A stretch of DNA of 64,000 nt from an uncultured Clostridia bacterium (GTDB lineage Bacteria > Bacillota > Clostridia > TANB77 > CAG-508), in the NCBI GenBank assembly GCA_944392455.1, contig CALXWP010000002.1:1-64000 (forward strand), read 5' to 3'. Made by a program: the position numbers and the translations under genes. Position 1 is the stretch's first letter. Each line of letters starts with the position of its first letter. A model generated the notes under the pieces. That model worked only from the letters and a program-made list of their open reading frames with translations, did no database searches and was not told where the DNA came from. This document shows positions 1 to 9,400 of this stretch, piece by piece.

Positions 1-146
1 AAAAACATTTTATCATATTTTTTGGTATTTCCTATTTATTTTTATTTCTTTTGTGACATATCTATTTTAAACCTATAGTTTGTTCTCTTGCATATGTTTC
101 ATATTCCTTACGTAATATTTAACTACTTTTATTTAAATGTTTTTTT

Positions 147-201
147 AAAAAAAGTGAACCCTATTTATTAAACTTTTTTGTCTAATAATTGGATTCACTT
201 T
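147..201 (-). terminator. possible thrS terminator
   Basis: Downstream of thrS on the minus strand, AGTGAA-TCC (near 191-200) can pair with GGG-TTCACT (near 153-161) across a loop of about 30 bases, followed by a run of Ts. The long loop makes it weaker than a textbook terminator. Confidence 0.45.
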
Positions 202-260
202 ATTTTTTGTTCTATAATAACTGTTTTTTATTATTTTATTAAATCATTTACTTATATACT

Positions 261-2171
261 CTATTTAGCAAATGTATCTATTTCTTCTACTACTTTTGCT
301 ATAAATTCATCTATATCCATAGCACCAACATCTCCATCTTTTCTAGAACGAACTCCAACTGTTCCAGCTTCTTTTTCTTTATCTCCTAAAACTAACATAT
401 ATGGTATTTTTTGAAGTTGTGCTTCTCTTATCTTATATCCTATTTTTTCATTTCTATCATCTAATTCTACTCTTATTCCAACATCTTCTAGTTTTGCTTT
501 TACTTCATTTGCATAATCTACATGGCTATCTGCTATTGGAAGTAGTTTTACTTGTACTGGTGCAAGCCATGTTGGGAATGCTCCTGCATAATTTTCAATA
601 AGTACTCCAATAAATCTTTCTATACTACCAAATATAACTCTGTGAAGCATAACTGGTCTATGTTTTTCTCCATCTTCACCAATATATGTTAAGTCAAATC
701 TTTCTGGCATTTGGAAATCTAATTGTATTGTACCACATTGCCATTCACGTCCTAAAGAATCTTTAATATGGAAATCTATCTTTGGTCCATAGAATGCTCC
801 ATCACCTTCATTTAATTCATATGGCATATTTAAATCTTTAAGAACCTTCTTTAATGCACCTTCTGCCATTTCCCATTGCTCATCAGATCCCATTGAATCT
901 TCTGGTCTTGTAGATAATTCTAAAGTATATTCAAATCCAAATATACTATATACCTCATCTACAAGTTTTATAATATTTGATATTTCTTCTTCTATTTGTC
1001 CTGGTAAACAGAATATATGTGCATCATCTTGTGTAAAGCATCTTACTCTAAACAAACCATTAAGCTCACCAGATTTTTCATGTCTATGAACTAATCCTAA
1101 TTCTCCTGCTCTTATTGGTAAGTCTTTATATGAATGCATTTTACTTTTATATACAAGCATTCCTCCTGGACAGTTCATAGGTTTTATCCCATAATCTACA
1201 CCATCAATTTTTGTTGTATACATATTTTCTTTATAGTGATCCCAATGTCCTGATCTATGCCATAATTCTTCATTTAATATCATTGGAGTTTTTATTTCAA
1301 CATATCCATTTTTTTTATGAATATCTCTCCAAAAATCTTCTAGAACATTTCTTAATACCATTCCTTTTGGCAAGAAAAATGGGAATCCAGGTCCTTCTGG
1401 TGCAATCATAAATAACTCCAATTCTTTTCCTAGTTTTTTATGATCACGTTTTTTAGCCTCTTCTAACATATTTAGATATTCTTCAAGCTGGCTTGCTTTA
1501 GGATATGATATTCCATAAAATCTTTGAAGCATTTTATTATGTTCATCACCTCTCCAATAAGCACCTGAAGAAGAAAGTATTTTTACAGCTTTTACTTTTC
1601 CTGTACTCATTAAATGTGGTCCAGCACAAAGATCTGTAAATTCACCTTGTTTATAGAATGAGATCTCTTCTCCTTCTGGAAGTTCTTCTATTAATTCTAC
1701 TTTATATTCTTCATTCTTTTCTTTCATAAATTTAATAGCTTCATCTCTTGGAAGTGAAAATCTTTCTATTGGTAAATCTTCTTTTATTATTTTTTTCATT
1801 TCAGTTTCTATTTTTTCAAAATCATCTGAAGATATATTTTCTTTTACATCAAAATCATAATAGAAACCTTTATCAATTGCAGGTCCTATTGTTAATTTTA
1901 CATCATCTCCATATATTCTTTTAATAGCTTGTGCCATTATATGAGCTGTTGTATGCCAATATGCCTTTTTACCATCTTCACTATTTTCAAAAGTACAGAT
2001 CTCAACATCTGAATCTTCATTAATTTCATATCTTAAATCTCTTACTTTTCCATTAACTTTTGCACAAGTAGCCATTCTTGCTAATCCTTCACTTATTTCT
2101 TTTGCTAATTCTAAAACTGTAATTCCTTGTTTTACCTCTTTAACAGATCCGTCTTTTAAAGTAATTTTCAT
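261..2171 (-). CDS. thrS: threonyl-tRNA synthetase
   Basis: Charges tRNA-Thr with threonine in the cytoplasm. The protein is about 636 residues, the usual length. It has an N-terminal TGS domain (MKITLKDGSVKEV), the ThrS second additional domain (HTTAHIMAQAIKR), the class II catalytic core with the zinc-site peptide MNCPGGMLVYK, motif 2 near RVRCFTQDDAHIFC and motif 3 GSIERFIGVLIE, and a C-terminal anticodon-binding domain (PVQVKLLPI onward). An upstream in-frame GTG at 2180 lies almost on the Shine-Dalgarno sequence (AAGGAAT); the ATG at 2171 has proper spacing and is the better start. It is transcribed alone behind a T-box leader and a sigma-A promoter. No in-frame CGG codon was seen. Confidence 0.97.
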   Translation of the reverse strand: MKITLKDGSVKEVKQGITVLELAKEISEGLARMATCAKVNGKVRDLRYEINEDSDVEICTFENSEDGKKAYWHTTAHIMAQAIKRIYGDDVKLTIGPAIDKGFYYDFDVKENISSDDFEKIETEMKKIIKEDLPIERFSLPRDEAIKFMKEKNEEYKVELIEELPEGEEISFYKQGEFTDLCAGPHLMSTGKVKAVKILSSSGAYWRGDEHNKMLQRFYGISYPKASQLEEYLNMLEEAKKRDHKKLGKELELFMIAPEGPGFPFFLPKGMVLRNVLEDFWRDIHKKNGYVEIKTPMILNEELWHRSGHWDHYKENMYTTKIDGVDYGIKPMNCPGGMLVYKSKMHSYKDLPIRAGELGLVHRHEKSGELNGLFRVRCFTQDDAHIFCLPGQIEEEISNIIKLVDEVYSIFGFEYTLELSTRPEDSMGSDEQWEMAEGALKKVLKDLNMPYELNEGDGAFYGPKIDFHIKDSLGREWQCGTIQLDFQMPERFDLTYIGEDGEKHRPVMLHRVIFGSIERFIGVLIENYAGAFPTWLAPVQVKLLPIADSHVDYANEVKAKLEDVGIRVELDDRNEKIGYKIREAQLQKIPYMLVLGDKEKEAGTVGVRSRKDGDVGAMDIDEFIAKVVEEIDTFAK

Positions 2172-2221
2172 TTTAATCACATTCCTTTCTAAAAAATATA
2201 TATAATAAATTAATGGAATAT

Positions 2222-2436
2222 ATAAAAAGCACCCCTCTATAGCTTAGTACTATAGAGGGGTGTATATATTTTACACGGTTCCACCCTTTATTTATCTTAA
2301 TTAACTTTTAACGCAAGCAGACGTCTAGCTTTACTAGAAACAATGAGGTAGTTTTTCAAATACGTTTATTTAGAATAGCTTTCAGCTTATAACTATTCCT
2401 CTCTGTAAACAACCTTTATTTTACTTTGTCTCATTT
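2222..2436 (-). promoter_or_regulatory. T-box riboswitch leader of thrS
   Basis: Read on the minus strand, the leader has the T-box sequence AGGGTGGAACCGTG at about 2274-2287, which pairs with the NCCA end of uncharged tRNA. A strong terminator stem follows: CACCCCTCTATA and its complement at 2230-2241 and 2251-2262, then a T-run at 2224-2228. Stem I is closed by AATGAG (2430-2435) pairing with CTCATT. The AGAGAGG and GCTGAAAG signature pieces of stem I are present. The specifier region reads AACTACCTCATT, and both candidate triplets (ACT followed by A, or ACC) are threonine codons, which fits thrS. Uncharged tRNA-Thr should favour antitermination. Confidence 0.95.
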
Positions 2437-2464
2437 ATGTTTTTATTTATTTAATACAGTACAT

Positions 2465-2494
2465 ATTATACACCAGAAGATAATATTATGTCAA
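2465..2494 (-). promoter_or_regulatory. sigma-A promoter of thrS T-box transcript
   Basis: TTGACA (2489-2494, minus strand) and TATAAT (2465-2470) are separated by 18 bases, directly upstream of the T-box leader. Confidence 0.8.
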
Positions 2495-2506
2495 TAGCTT
2501 ATTAAA

Positions 2507-2896
2507 TTATAATAATGAAAGTGCTGATGACATATTTACAAAGAAATATAATGTCATTACTACAAACTCTACTGCACCAACAGCAAGGCCCGTAACTCCC
2601 ATCCATTTATATTGTTGTGTGTCTGGTTTAAATGTTGTTAATCCAACTATTCCAAGTATTGTTGCTGCTAATCCCATAAACATTCCAAAACATAAAATTC
2701 CAACCATTGAGAATATAAAGCTTAACAAACAAGATACATTAACTTTCTTTTCATTATTAACATTAGCTGTATTTTCTGTACTTGCTGCAGCTGATGTATT
2801 TGTAGTATTTTGATCAGTTACATTCTCTACATTTTGGTTTGCATTTGTTTCTCCAATAACTTCATTAGTAGTAGTTTTTACTTCATTTTCCTCCAT
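2507..2896 (-). CDS. small membrane protein, DUF4190-like
   Basis: A 129-residue protein. The first 50 residues are hydrophilic, rich in Asn, Thr and Glu, and probably disordered. Two hydrophobic hairpin segments follow (about residues 53-85 and 98-127) with GIVGLTTFKP between them, the layout of DUF4190-type small membrane proteins. A Shine-Dalgarno sequence (AGGAGG) precedes the ATG. The stop codon lies just upstream of the thrS promoter, so the two are separately transcribed. Function is unknown; the family call is by pattern only. Confidence 0.6.
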   Translation of the reverse strand: MEENEVKTTTNEVIGETNANQNVENVTDQNTTNTSAAASTENTANVNNEKKVNVSCLLSFIFSMVGILCFGMFMGLAATILGIVGLTTFKPDTQQYKWMGVTGLAVGAVEFVVMTLYFFVNMSSALSLL

Positions 2897-2977
2897 ATAA
2901 ATTTCCTCCTTAAATCTTATAATTTATAATAAATAAAATTTGAAACCTTTATATCTAGCTTTTTATTTGTAAATCAA

Positions 2978-5896
2978 TTATTTATCTATATTTCTATGTC
3001 TAATAAATGTATATCCCCCTATTCCTAATAATATGATTATAGCTATCCCTATTGAAATAACACCAGCTTGTGGAATTATTCCTGTAGCAACAGTATTATC
3101 GACATCTGCAGAATTATTATTAGCACTGTTATGATTATTTCCTTCTATATTTATAACATCATCAATTGAACCTATTTGTTCATTATTATTATATACATTT
3201 ATTACTGTATCTTCTGTTTGTTCAATTTCATCAACCACAACTTGTTCTATTGTTTCATCTGATGCATTTGCTTCTTCTTTTATGTATATATATAATCTAT
3301 CTGTATCTTGTAACTGGCTATAATTAGGTATATCTTTACTATTTACATTAAATGATAATGTTTTTACTCCATCATTTCCTTTAGTTATTACTGGACTTTC
3401 TATCTTAGTCCAGTTTTCAATATTTTCTTCAGAATCTGTTGTCGAGAAATAGTAATAATATGTATAATTTGTTTCATCACTACCACTTGCTATATTAGAT
3501 ATTTCTAATTTCATATCTAAATATGCTTCTTCATCAGAATTAGTAAATAAATAAACTGATACTTCATTAACCGATGTATTCATATTAGAAAAATCTGAAA
3601 GCACAGGTTTTACTTTATTTACAACTTCAATTTCAAAGGTTAATTCTCTATTCATATATGTAATAACTATTGTCTGTTTTCCTAATTTTGTATTATCAAA
3701 GCCAGAAACAGTCACATAACTAGATCTCATATCAATTTGAGCTTTATTTCCGTCACTATACGTTACTTCAAGCATTCCTCCTGTTAGATCTAACTCATCT
3801 ACATTTTGTATATATTCTAGCTTATTTGGTAATTTACTAATCTTTACATCAGTTACATTTACATCTCCAGACACATCTTTTTGATTTACTTGTATATTTT
3901 GTGTTGTTGTCTTTGAAATTCCGTCTTCAGTATATTTAATTGTTACATAGCTTTGGCCATAATATAGATTATCTCCATCTATAATTTCATAATTTGTTAC
4001 TTCTTTAGAATTTGAATCACTATATACTGCTGATATCTTCATTCCAGTTTTGTCAAATGACTCTCCTTCTGTATATTCTGTTTTATTTGGTTTTGTTGTT
4101 ACTTCTATTCTTTCTAATGTAGGAACTACTTCTTCTGTCTCTTCATTTTGTGTATACGCTTTTATTGATACATTTCCTCTTACCTCTTCATCATCATAAG
4201 TTCCTAAATCTACCCATTGATTCACATTAAAAGCTGCTCTTGATGTAAAGAAGCTTTCATTTGCATTAATTTCAGCATTCTCATCTGTATCTCTAGTTTC
4301 AGCCATAAAGTATACTTCACCATCACTTGAACAAAGTTCTAAGGCTACAGAAAAAGAGTTTCCTGTCAATTCAATTGGTTCAGCTAATTCTAAAATATGA
4401 TAACCAGGCTGTACAACAACATCATTTCCATTTTTTAAATTTACTTTTTTTAACTTTGAATTACTCAAATCACTATCACTTGAATTTACATATACATTAC
4501 ATGTAACTTCTTGTATTGTATAAAATCCTATTTTATCTAAAGTTTCAGTTTCATTAGTATCTCTATTAAATTTATTTGCAATAAATACTTCATTTGATGA
4601 AATAGTTATTGGTATATCAGCTAATGTTTTATCATTTTGATATAAATTATCATAATCCTTTTCATTTGTTGCTTTTTTTACAGCATATAAATTGTCATAT
4701 ATATTTGCATCTTCATAAGAAATATACATATATCCTTCATTACCAACTTCAACAACAATATTTTCTCCATCAATTGAAACTTTATCTTCTCCATAACCTA
4801 GTTCTATATATAATTGTCGTATAATCTCATCTGGTATTTCTTCTGCAGAATTCCATCCGTTTTCATTACATTCTTCTGTAAGTTCTTCATATAAATATTG
4901 TTTTTCTTCTAATAAATTTGCAGTTAATTCACTTCCCCATGAATTTTTTACTATCCATGCACCATTGTTTTCGGGTTTATTAGTTTCATTAAAATTATCT
5001 TTACTATAATTATCGTCCCAACCTATTATTACAACAGCATGATTCATTGGATATGTAATTTCATTATTACAATAGATTGCTCCTGTTGAATTATTATATG
5101 CATCAGACAATATTTGAGCACCATGTACTCCTGCAAATATTCCTCCATAATTAGTTATAGTTTGTTTCATTTTTGACATAAGCTCAGTTTGTCCAATAGC
5201 ATCTATATCCTCAAATTCAATTGTATCATATAATGTTGTTACAACATCTTTATTTTGAATTTCAGAAATATCTATATAGTCATCATTATTTACAAATGGC
5301 ATATCAGATTCTTCTACAGCTCCCATTCCATTAGTTAAATATGTTTGCACTTCTCTAAAATTTCCACCTGTAACGTTTGTAGAATATCCATATTCATTAT
5401 ACTTGCTATCATTAAAGAAATTTCTTTTTGCTCCATAAAACATATGTCTTTCAGATAAGTCATATACTTTTTCAGTATTTCCAGCTTTATAATCTAGCAT
5501 AGCTAAATTACTTTCAAGCATTCCAATTCCGGAAAAAGCCCAACATGAATCTGTTTGCATTTGATTTTTTACAACTACATTATTAGGAATTATATTTCTT
5601 AAATCATAAGAAGATTGTAAAGAATCTTCTAGTAAAGTATTAATTTTTAGAACATTATTTAAACTTTTTAAATACTCAGAATTAGACCCTGGTGATATAA
5701 CATTATATTTTTTTGGTTCTAATACTTTTTGTTTTTCCTCATCACTTAATTCTATATACCACTTATATTCTTCTGTTGGTTCTATAGTTTTTAATTCTAA
5801 TCCATCTATAGCATACACTTTATTTGAAAATAATATTAATAATAAAATTACTGCTATAAACATAGCTGTTCTTATTCTTCTCATTTTATTCTTCAT
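2978..5896 (-). CDS. secreted papain-family (C1) cysteine protease with Ig-like repeats and C-terminal anchor
   Basis: A 972-residue exported protease. A signal peptide (about 1-29, ending KVYA) is followed by a short propeptide and a C1 peptidase domain. The domain has QMQTDSCWAFSG (Cys118), NHAVVIIGWDD (His286) and GAWIVKNSWGSE (Asn318), the complete catalytic triad. The middle resembles the lectin-like domain found after bacterial C1 peptidases. Residues of about 600-760 hold two bacterial Ig-like repeats (KPNKTEYTEGESFDKTGM; LPNKLEYIQNVDELDLTGG). The C terminus has an Asn/Ser-rich linker, IPQAG, a hydrophobic segment (ISIGIAIIILLGIGGYTF) and RHRNIDK, the layout of a sortase sorting signal with an unusual motif. 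A sortase is encoded at 23049-23774; linking the two is inference. Probably a cell-surface protease. Confidence 0.85.
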   Translation of the reverse strand: MKNKMRRIRTAMFIAVILLLILFSNKVYAIDGLELKTIEPTEEYKWYIELSDEEKQKVLEPKKYNVISPGSNSEYLKSLNNVLKINTLLEDSLQSSYDLRNIIPNNVVVKNQMQTDSCWAFSGIGMLESNLAMLDYKAGNTEKVYDLSERHMFYGAKRNFFNDSKYNEYGYSTNVTGGNFREVQTYLTNGMGAVEESDMPFVNNDDYIDISEIQNKDVVTTLYDTIEFEDIDAIGQTELMSKMKQTITNYGGIFAGVHGAQILSDAYNNSTGAIYCNNEITYPMNHAVVIIGWDDNYSKDNFNETNKPENNGAWIVKNSWGSELTANLLEEKQYLYEELTEECNENGWNSAEEIPDEIIRQLYIELGYGEDKVSIDGENIVVEVGNEGYMYISYEDANIYDNLYAVKKATNEKDYDNLYQNDKTLADIPITISSNEVFIANKFNRDTNETETLDKIGFYTIQEVTCNVYVNSSDSDLSNSKLKKVNLKNGNDVVVQPGYHILELAEPIELTGNSFSVALELCSSDGEVYFMAETRDTDENAEINANESFFTSRAAFNVNQWVDLGTYDDEEVRGNVSIKAYTQNEETEEVVPTLERIEVTTKPNKTEYTEGESFDKTGMKISAVYSDSNSKEVTNYEIIDGDNLYYGQSYVTIKYTEDGISKTTTQNIQVNQKDVSGDVNVTDVKISKLPNKLEYIQNVDELDLTGGMLEVTYSDGNKAQIDMRSSYVTVSGFDNTKLGKQTIVITYMNRELTFEIEVVNKVKPVLSDFSNMNTSVNEVSVYLFTNSDEEAYLDMKLEISNIASGSDETNYTYYYYFSTTDSEENIENWTKIESPVITKGNDGVKTLSFNVNSKDIPNYSQLQDTDRLYIYIKEEANASDETIEQVVVDEIEQTEDTVINVYNNNEQIGSIDDVINIEGNNHNSANNNSADVDNTVATGIIPQAGVISIGIAIIILLGIGGYTFIRHRNIDK

Positions 5897-5935
5897 AATT
5901 TTTCCTCTTTTATCTTCGTTTATTTTTCATTAGAT

Positions 5936-7252
5936 TTATTTTTCTTCATAACCTGGTTTTCCTAATAATTTAAACATATTAGTTTTATATTTTTCTACTC
6001 CTGGTTGATTAAATGGGTTTATTCCTAAAATTGATCCAGACATAGCGCATGCTAGTTCAAAGAAATATATTAATTGTCCCATATTATTTGCATCTAATTT
6101 GTCTATATTTACTACAATATTTGGAACATCTCCTTCAACATGTGCTGCAATTGTTCCTTGCATAGCTTTTTTATTTACATAGTCCAATGTTCTACCTGAT
6201 AAATAATTTAAGTTATCCATATCGTCTTCTTCTTTTTTTAATGTAATATCATTTTCTGGATTTTCAATATTTATTACTGTTTCAAATAAATTTCTTCTAC
6301 CTTCTTGAATATATTGTCCAAGTGAATGTAAATCTGTAGTAAATTCTGCTCCTGATGGATATATTCCTTTTTCTTCTTTACCCTCACTTTCTCCAAATAG
6401 TTGCTTCCACCATTCAATAAAATAATGCATCTTTGGTTCATATGTAACTAATATTTCTATATTTTTATCTTCTTCATATAATACATTTCTTAAAGCTGCA
6501 TATTTATAGCATTCATTATATTTCAAATTTTCATCTGAATATCTATCTTGTGCTGTTCTTGCACCTTCCATTAATTCATCTATATTTATTCCAGATGCGG
6601 CTATTGGAAGTAATCCTACTGCTGTTAATACTGAATATCTTCCACCTACATTATCTGGTATCACAAATGTTTCATATTTTTCTTTTTCAGCAAGTTCCTT
6701 TAATGCACCTTTTTTACTATCTGTTGTTACATATATTCTTGATCTTGCTTCTTTTAAACTATATTTGTTTTCCATAATCTCTCTAAATATTCTAAATGCT
6801 ATTGCAGGTTCTGTAGTAGTTCCTGACTTAGATATAACATTTATAGAAATATCTTTATCTCCAATATAATTAACTAAGTCAGTTAAGTAATTAGGACTTA
6901 ATGAATTTCCTACATATAATATTTGAGGAGTTTTTCTTTGCTCTTTATCTTGCATATTATAAAATGTATTATTTAGAGATTCTATTACTGCTCTTGCTCC
7001 TAAATATGAACCTCCAATTCCAATAACTAATAATATATCTGAATCTGCTTGTATCTTTTTTGCAGCTTTTTTTATTCTTGTAAATTCTTCTTTATCATAT
7101 TCTGTTGGTAAATTAATCCATCCACAGAATTCTTTTTCATCATTTGCTTTTTCATGTAATTTTTTATGTATCTCAGCTACTTGTTTTGAATATTTCATAA
7201 CTTTTTTTTCAAATATTTTAGCATTATCAAAGTTTACTTTTATATTTTCCAT
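5936..7252 (-). CDS. pgi: glucose-6-phosphate isomerase
   Basis: Interconverts glucose 6-phosphate and fructose 6-phosphate in glycolysis. The 438-residue length fits the short bacterial form. Visible family features are [14 protein letters not shown] (sugar-phosphate binding), [15 protein letters not shown], the signature [14 protein letters not shown], and [10 protein letters not shown] with the catalytic Lys region near the C terminus. It stands alone: the protease gene lies 39 bases downstream and a REP-like inverted-repeat element lies about 70 bases upstream. Confidence 0.96.
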   Translation of the reverse strand: MENIKVNFDNAKIFEKKVMKYSKQVAEIHKKLHEKANDEKEFCGWINLPTEYDKEEFTRIKKAAKKIQADSDILLVIGIGGSYLGARAVIESLNNTFYNMQDKEQRKTPQILYVGNSLSPNYLTDLVNYIGDKDISINVISKSGTTTEPAIAFRIFREIMENKYSLKEARSRIYVTTDSKKGALKELAEKEKYETFVIPDNVGGRYSVLTAVGLLPIAASGINIDELMEGARTAQDRYSDENLKYNECYKYAALRNVLYEEDKNIEILVTYEPKMHYFIEWWKQLFGESEGKEEKGIYPSGAEFTTDLHSLGQYIQEGRRNLFETVINIENPENDITLKKEEDDMDNLNYLSGRTLDYVNKKAMQGTIAAHVEGDVPNIVVNIDKLDANNMGQLIYFFELACAMSGSILGINPFNQPGVEKYKTNMFKLLGKPGYEEK

Positions 7253-7320
7253 ATTATTTTCCTCCTTTGTAAAATATATTAAACTTCACTTATATCATAT
7301 TATACATATAATTTTTTTTT

Positions 7321-7524
7321 GGGTCAATAGGGACGGTGTTATTTGACCCAAAAGTAAATATAATATAAAAAAAGAAAAAAGATAAAAAAGTACATTTTAA
7401 AATGTAATCTATTAGTTTATATTCTATATGTACCTTTAATAGCTTTTTTCTTTTTTATTTTTTTATTTTTGTTTTTTGTTTTTTCGTAAGTTTTTGGGTC
7501 AAATAACACCGTCCCTATTGACCC
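7321..7524. repeat. REP-like element: perfect 30-bp inverted repeats, GTGTTA variant
   Basis: The arm at 7321-7350 is exactly repeated in inverted orientation at 7495-7524, with a 144-bp A+T-rich spacer. Each arm is itself a small hairpin, with GGGTCAA pairing to TTGACCC around a core GGGACGGTGTTAT. The element fills the gap between pgi and the ABC exporter. A related element is at 41115-41233. The layout resembles paired REP sequences mobilised by RAYT (Y1) transposases, but no transposase gene is in this window. Confidence 0.85.
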
Positions 7525-7528
7525 ATTG

Positions 7529-9400
7529 CTATTCAATCTCAATTGCTCCAGTATATAATCCATAATACATACCTTTTTTAGCCATTAATTCTTCATGATT
7601 TCCTCTTTCGATTATTCTACCTTGATCAAGTACCATAATCAAATCAGAGTTTCTAATTGTTGAAAGTCTATGTGCTATAACAAAAACTGTCCTTCCATTC
7701 ATAAGTTTATCCATACCATCTTGAACTATTTTTTCTGTACGAGTATCAATACTTGATGTTGCTTCATCTAATATTAATACTGGTGCATTATCTAATGCAG
7801 CTCTTGCAATTGATAGTAATTGTCTTTGTCCTTGTGATAATCCTTCACCATTTCCAGTTATAACTGTGTCATACCCCTGTGGTAAATGTTTTATAAATGT
7901 ATCAGCATTTGCAAGTTTTGCAGCTTCATACACTTCTTCATCAGATGCCTCTGGTCTTGAATATCTAATATTATCTTTTATAGTTCCTGTAAACAAACTT
8001 GTATCTTGTAAAACCATACCAAGTGATCTTCTTAAATCTGCTTTTTTTATTTTTTGTATGTTTATTCCATCATATCTAATTTTACCACTTTGTATATCAT
8101 AGAAACGATTTATTAAGTTTGTAATAGTTGTTTTACCAGCACCTGTTGCACCAACAAAAGATACCTTTTGACCTTCTTTAGCTTCTAATGAAATGTTATG
8201 CAATACAACTTTTTTATCTGTATATCCAAATACAACATCATCAAATGTAACGCGTCCTCTTAGTCTTGCATAAGTAATTCTGCCATCTTGATGAGGATGT
8301 TTCCATGCCCACAATCCTGTTCTCTCTTCAGTTTCCACAATTTTACCATTTTCCATTTTAGCATTTACAAGTGTTACATATCCATCATCTTCTTCTGGTT
8401 TTTCATCAATTAATTTGAATATTCTTTCAGCACCAGCTAGTGCCATAACTATAAAATTCATTTGTTGTGAAACTTGACCAAGTGGATTTGTAAAAGCTTT
8501 TACATATTGTAAAAATGCAGCAATATTACCTATTGTTAATATTCCATTTACAGAAAGAATACCTCCTATAACTGCAACTAGAACATATCCTAAGTTACCA
8601 ATATTTAATATACATGGCATTAATATATTCGCATATGTATTAGCTTTAGCACCACTATCACATAAGTTTTCATTTAATTCGTCAAATTTCTTTTTTGTTT
8701 CTTCTTCATGACAAAAAACTTTTACAACTTTTTGTCCTTCCATCATTTCTTCTATATATCCATTTACTTTACCTAAATCTTCTTGTTGTTTTACGAAATA
8801 TCTAGAGCTATTTCCACCTAAATATTTAGATACAAATGTCATTATTATGACCATAGCGATAACAACTAAAGTTAAATATACATTAGTTGTAAACATTGAA
8901 ATTAAAACTGTTACCATTGTTACAACTGCAGAAAATACTTGAGGAATACTTTGACTTAAAGCTTGTCTTAATGTATCAACATCATTTGTATATGTACTCA
9001 TTACTTCTCCATGTGAATGACTGTCAAAATATCCAATTGGTAAAGTTTGCATATGTTCAAACATTTCTGTACGTATTTTATTTAATATTCCTTGTGAAAT
9101 ATTAATCATTAATCTGTTATAAATATATGTTGCTATAACACCTATTAAATATATTGCTCCCATAGATGCAATAGCTTGAAGTAAAGATGAAAAATCTGGA
9201 TTTTCATTACCAATTAATGGTACTATATAATTATCTATTAAGCTTTGAATAAATTGAATTCCCATAACATTAGCAAGTGAACTAATTATAATTGCAACAA
9301 ATACAATAAAAAATTGTAATTTATATATTGTAAATACATATTTTAAAAGTCTAAATACTGTTTTTGATTTTTTAGTTTTCTTTTCCATCTTTTTCATCAT
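7529..9400 (-). CDS. ABC exporter subunit, ATP-binding/permease (catalytic half)
   Basis: A 623-residue half-transporter with six membrane segments in the first 330 residues and a C-terminal ATPase. The nucleotide-binding domain has Walker A GATGAGKTTITN, signature LSQGQRQLLSIARA and Walker B VLILDEATSSIDTRTE with the catalytic Glu intact. An insert of about 30 residues with Trp and His (GLWAWKHPHQDGR) lies between the membrane and ATPase domains. The gene overlaps the neighbouring exporter gene by 29 bases, so the two probably form a heterodimer. The start among clustered ATGs near 9385-9400 is uncertain. The substrate is unknown; a MarR regulator upstream suggests drug or peptide export. 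Confidence 0.9.
   Translation of the reverse strand: MMKKMEKKTKKSKTVFRLLKYVFTIYKLQFFIVFVAIIISSLANVMGIQFIQSLIDNYIVPLIGNENPDFSSLLQAIASMGAIYLIGVIATYIYNRLMINISQGILNKIRTEMFEHMQTLPIGYFDSHSHGEVMSTYTNDVDTLRQALSQSIPQVFSAVVTMVTVLISMFTTNVYLTLVVIAMVIIMTFVSKYLGGNSSRYFVKQQEDLGKVNGYIEEMMEGQKVVKVFCHEEETKKKFDELNENLCDSGAKANTYANILMPCILNIGNLGYVLVAVIGGILSVNGILTIGNIAAFLQYVKAFTNPLGQVSQQMNFIVMALAGAERIFKLIDEKPEEDDGYVTLVNAKMENGKIVETEERTGLWAWKHPHQDGRITYARLRGRVTFDDVVFGYTDKKVVLHNISLEAKEGQKVSFVGATGAGKTTITNLINRFYDIQSGKIRYDGINIQKIKKADLRRSLGMVLQDTSLFTGTIKDNIRYSRPEASDEEVYEAAKLANADTFIKHLPQGYDTVITGNGEGLSQGQRQLLSIARAALDNAPVLILDEATSSIDTRTEKIVQDGMDKLMNGRTVFVIAHRLSTIRNSDLIMVLDQGRIIERGNHEELMAKKGMYYGLYTGAIEIE

Noticed and set aside
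7321-7524. An insertion sequence
   Set aside because: The inverted repeats enclose only 144 bases of A+T-rich DNA with no coding capacity.
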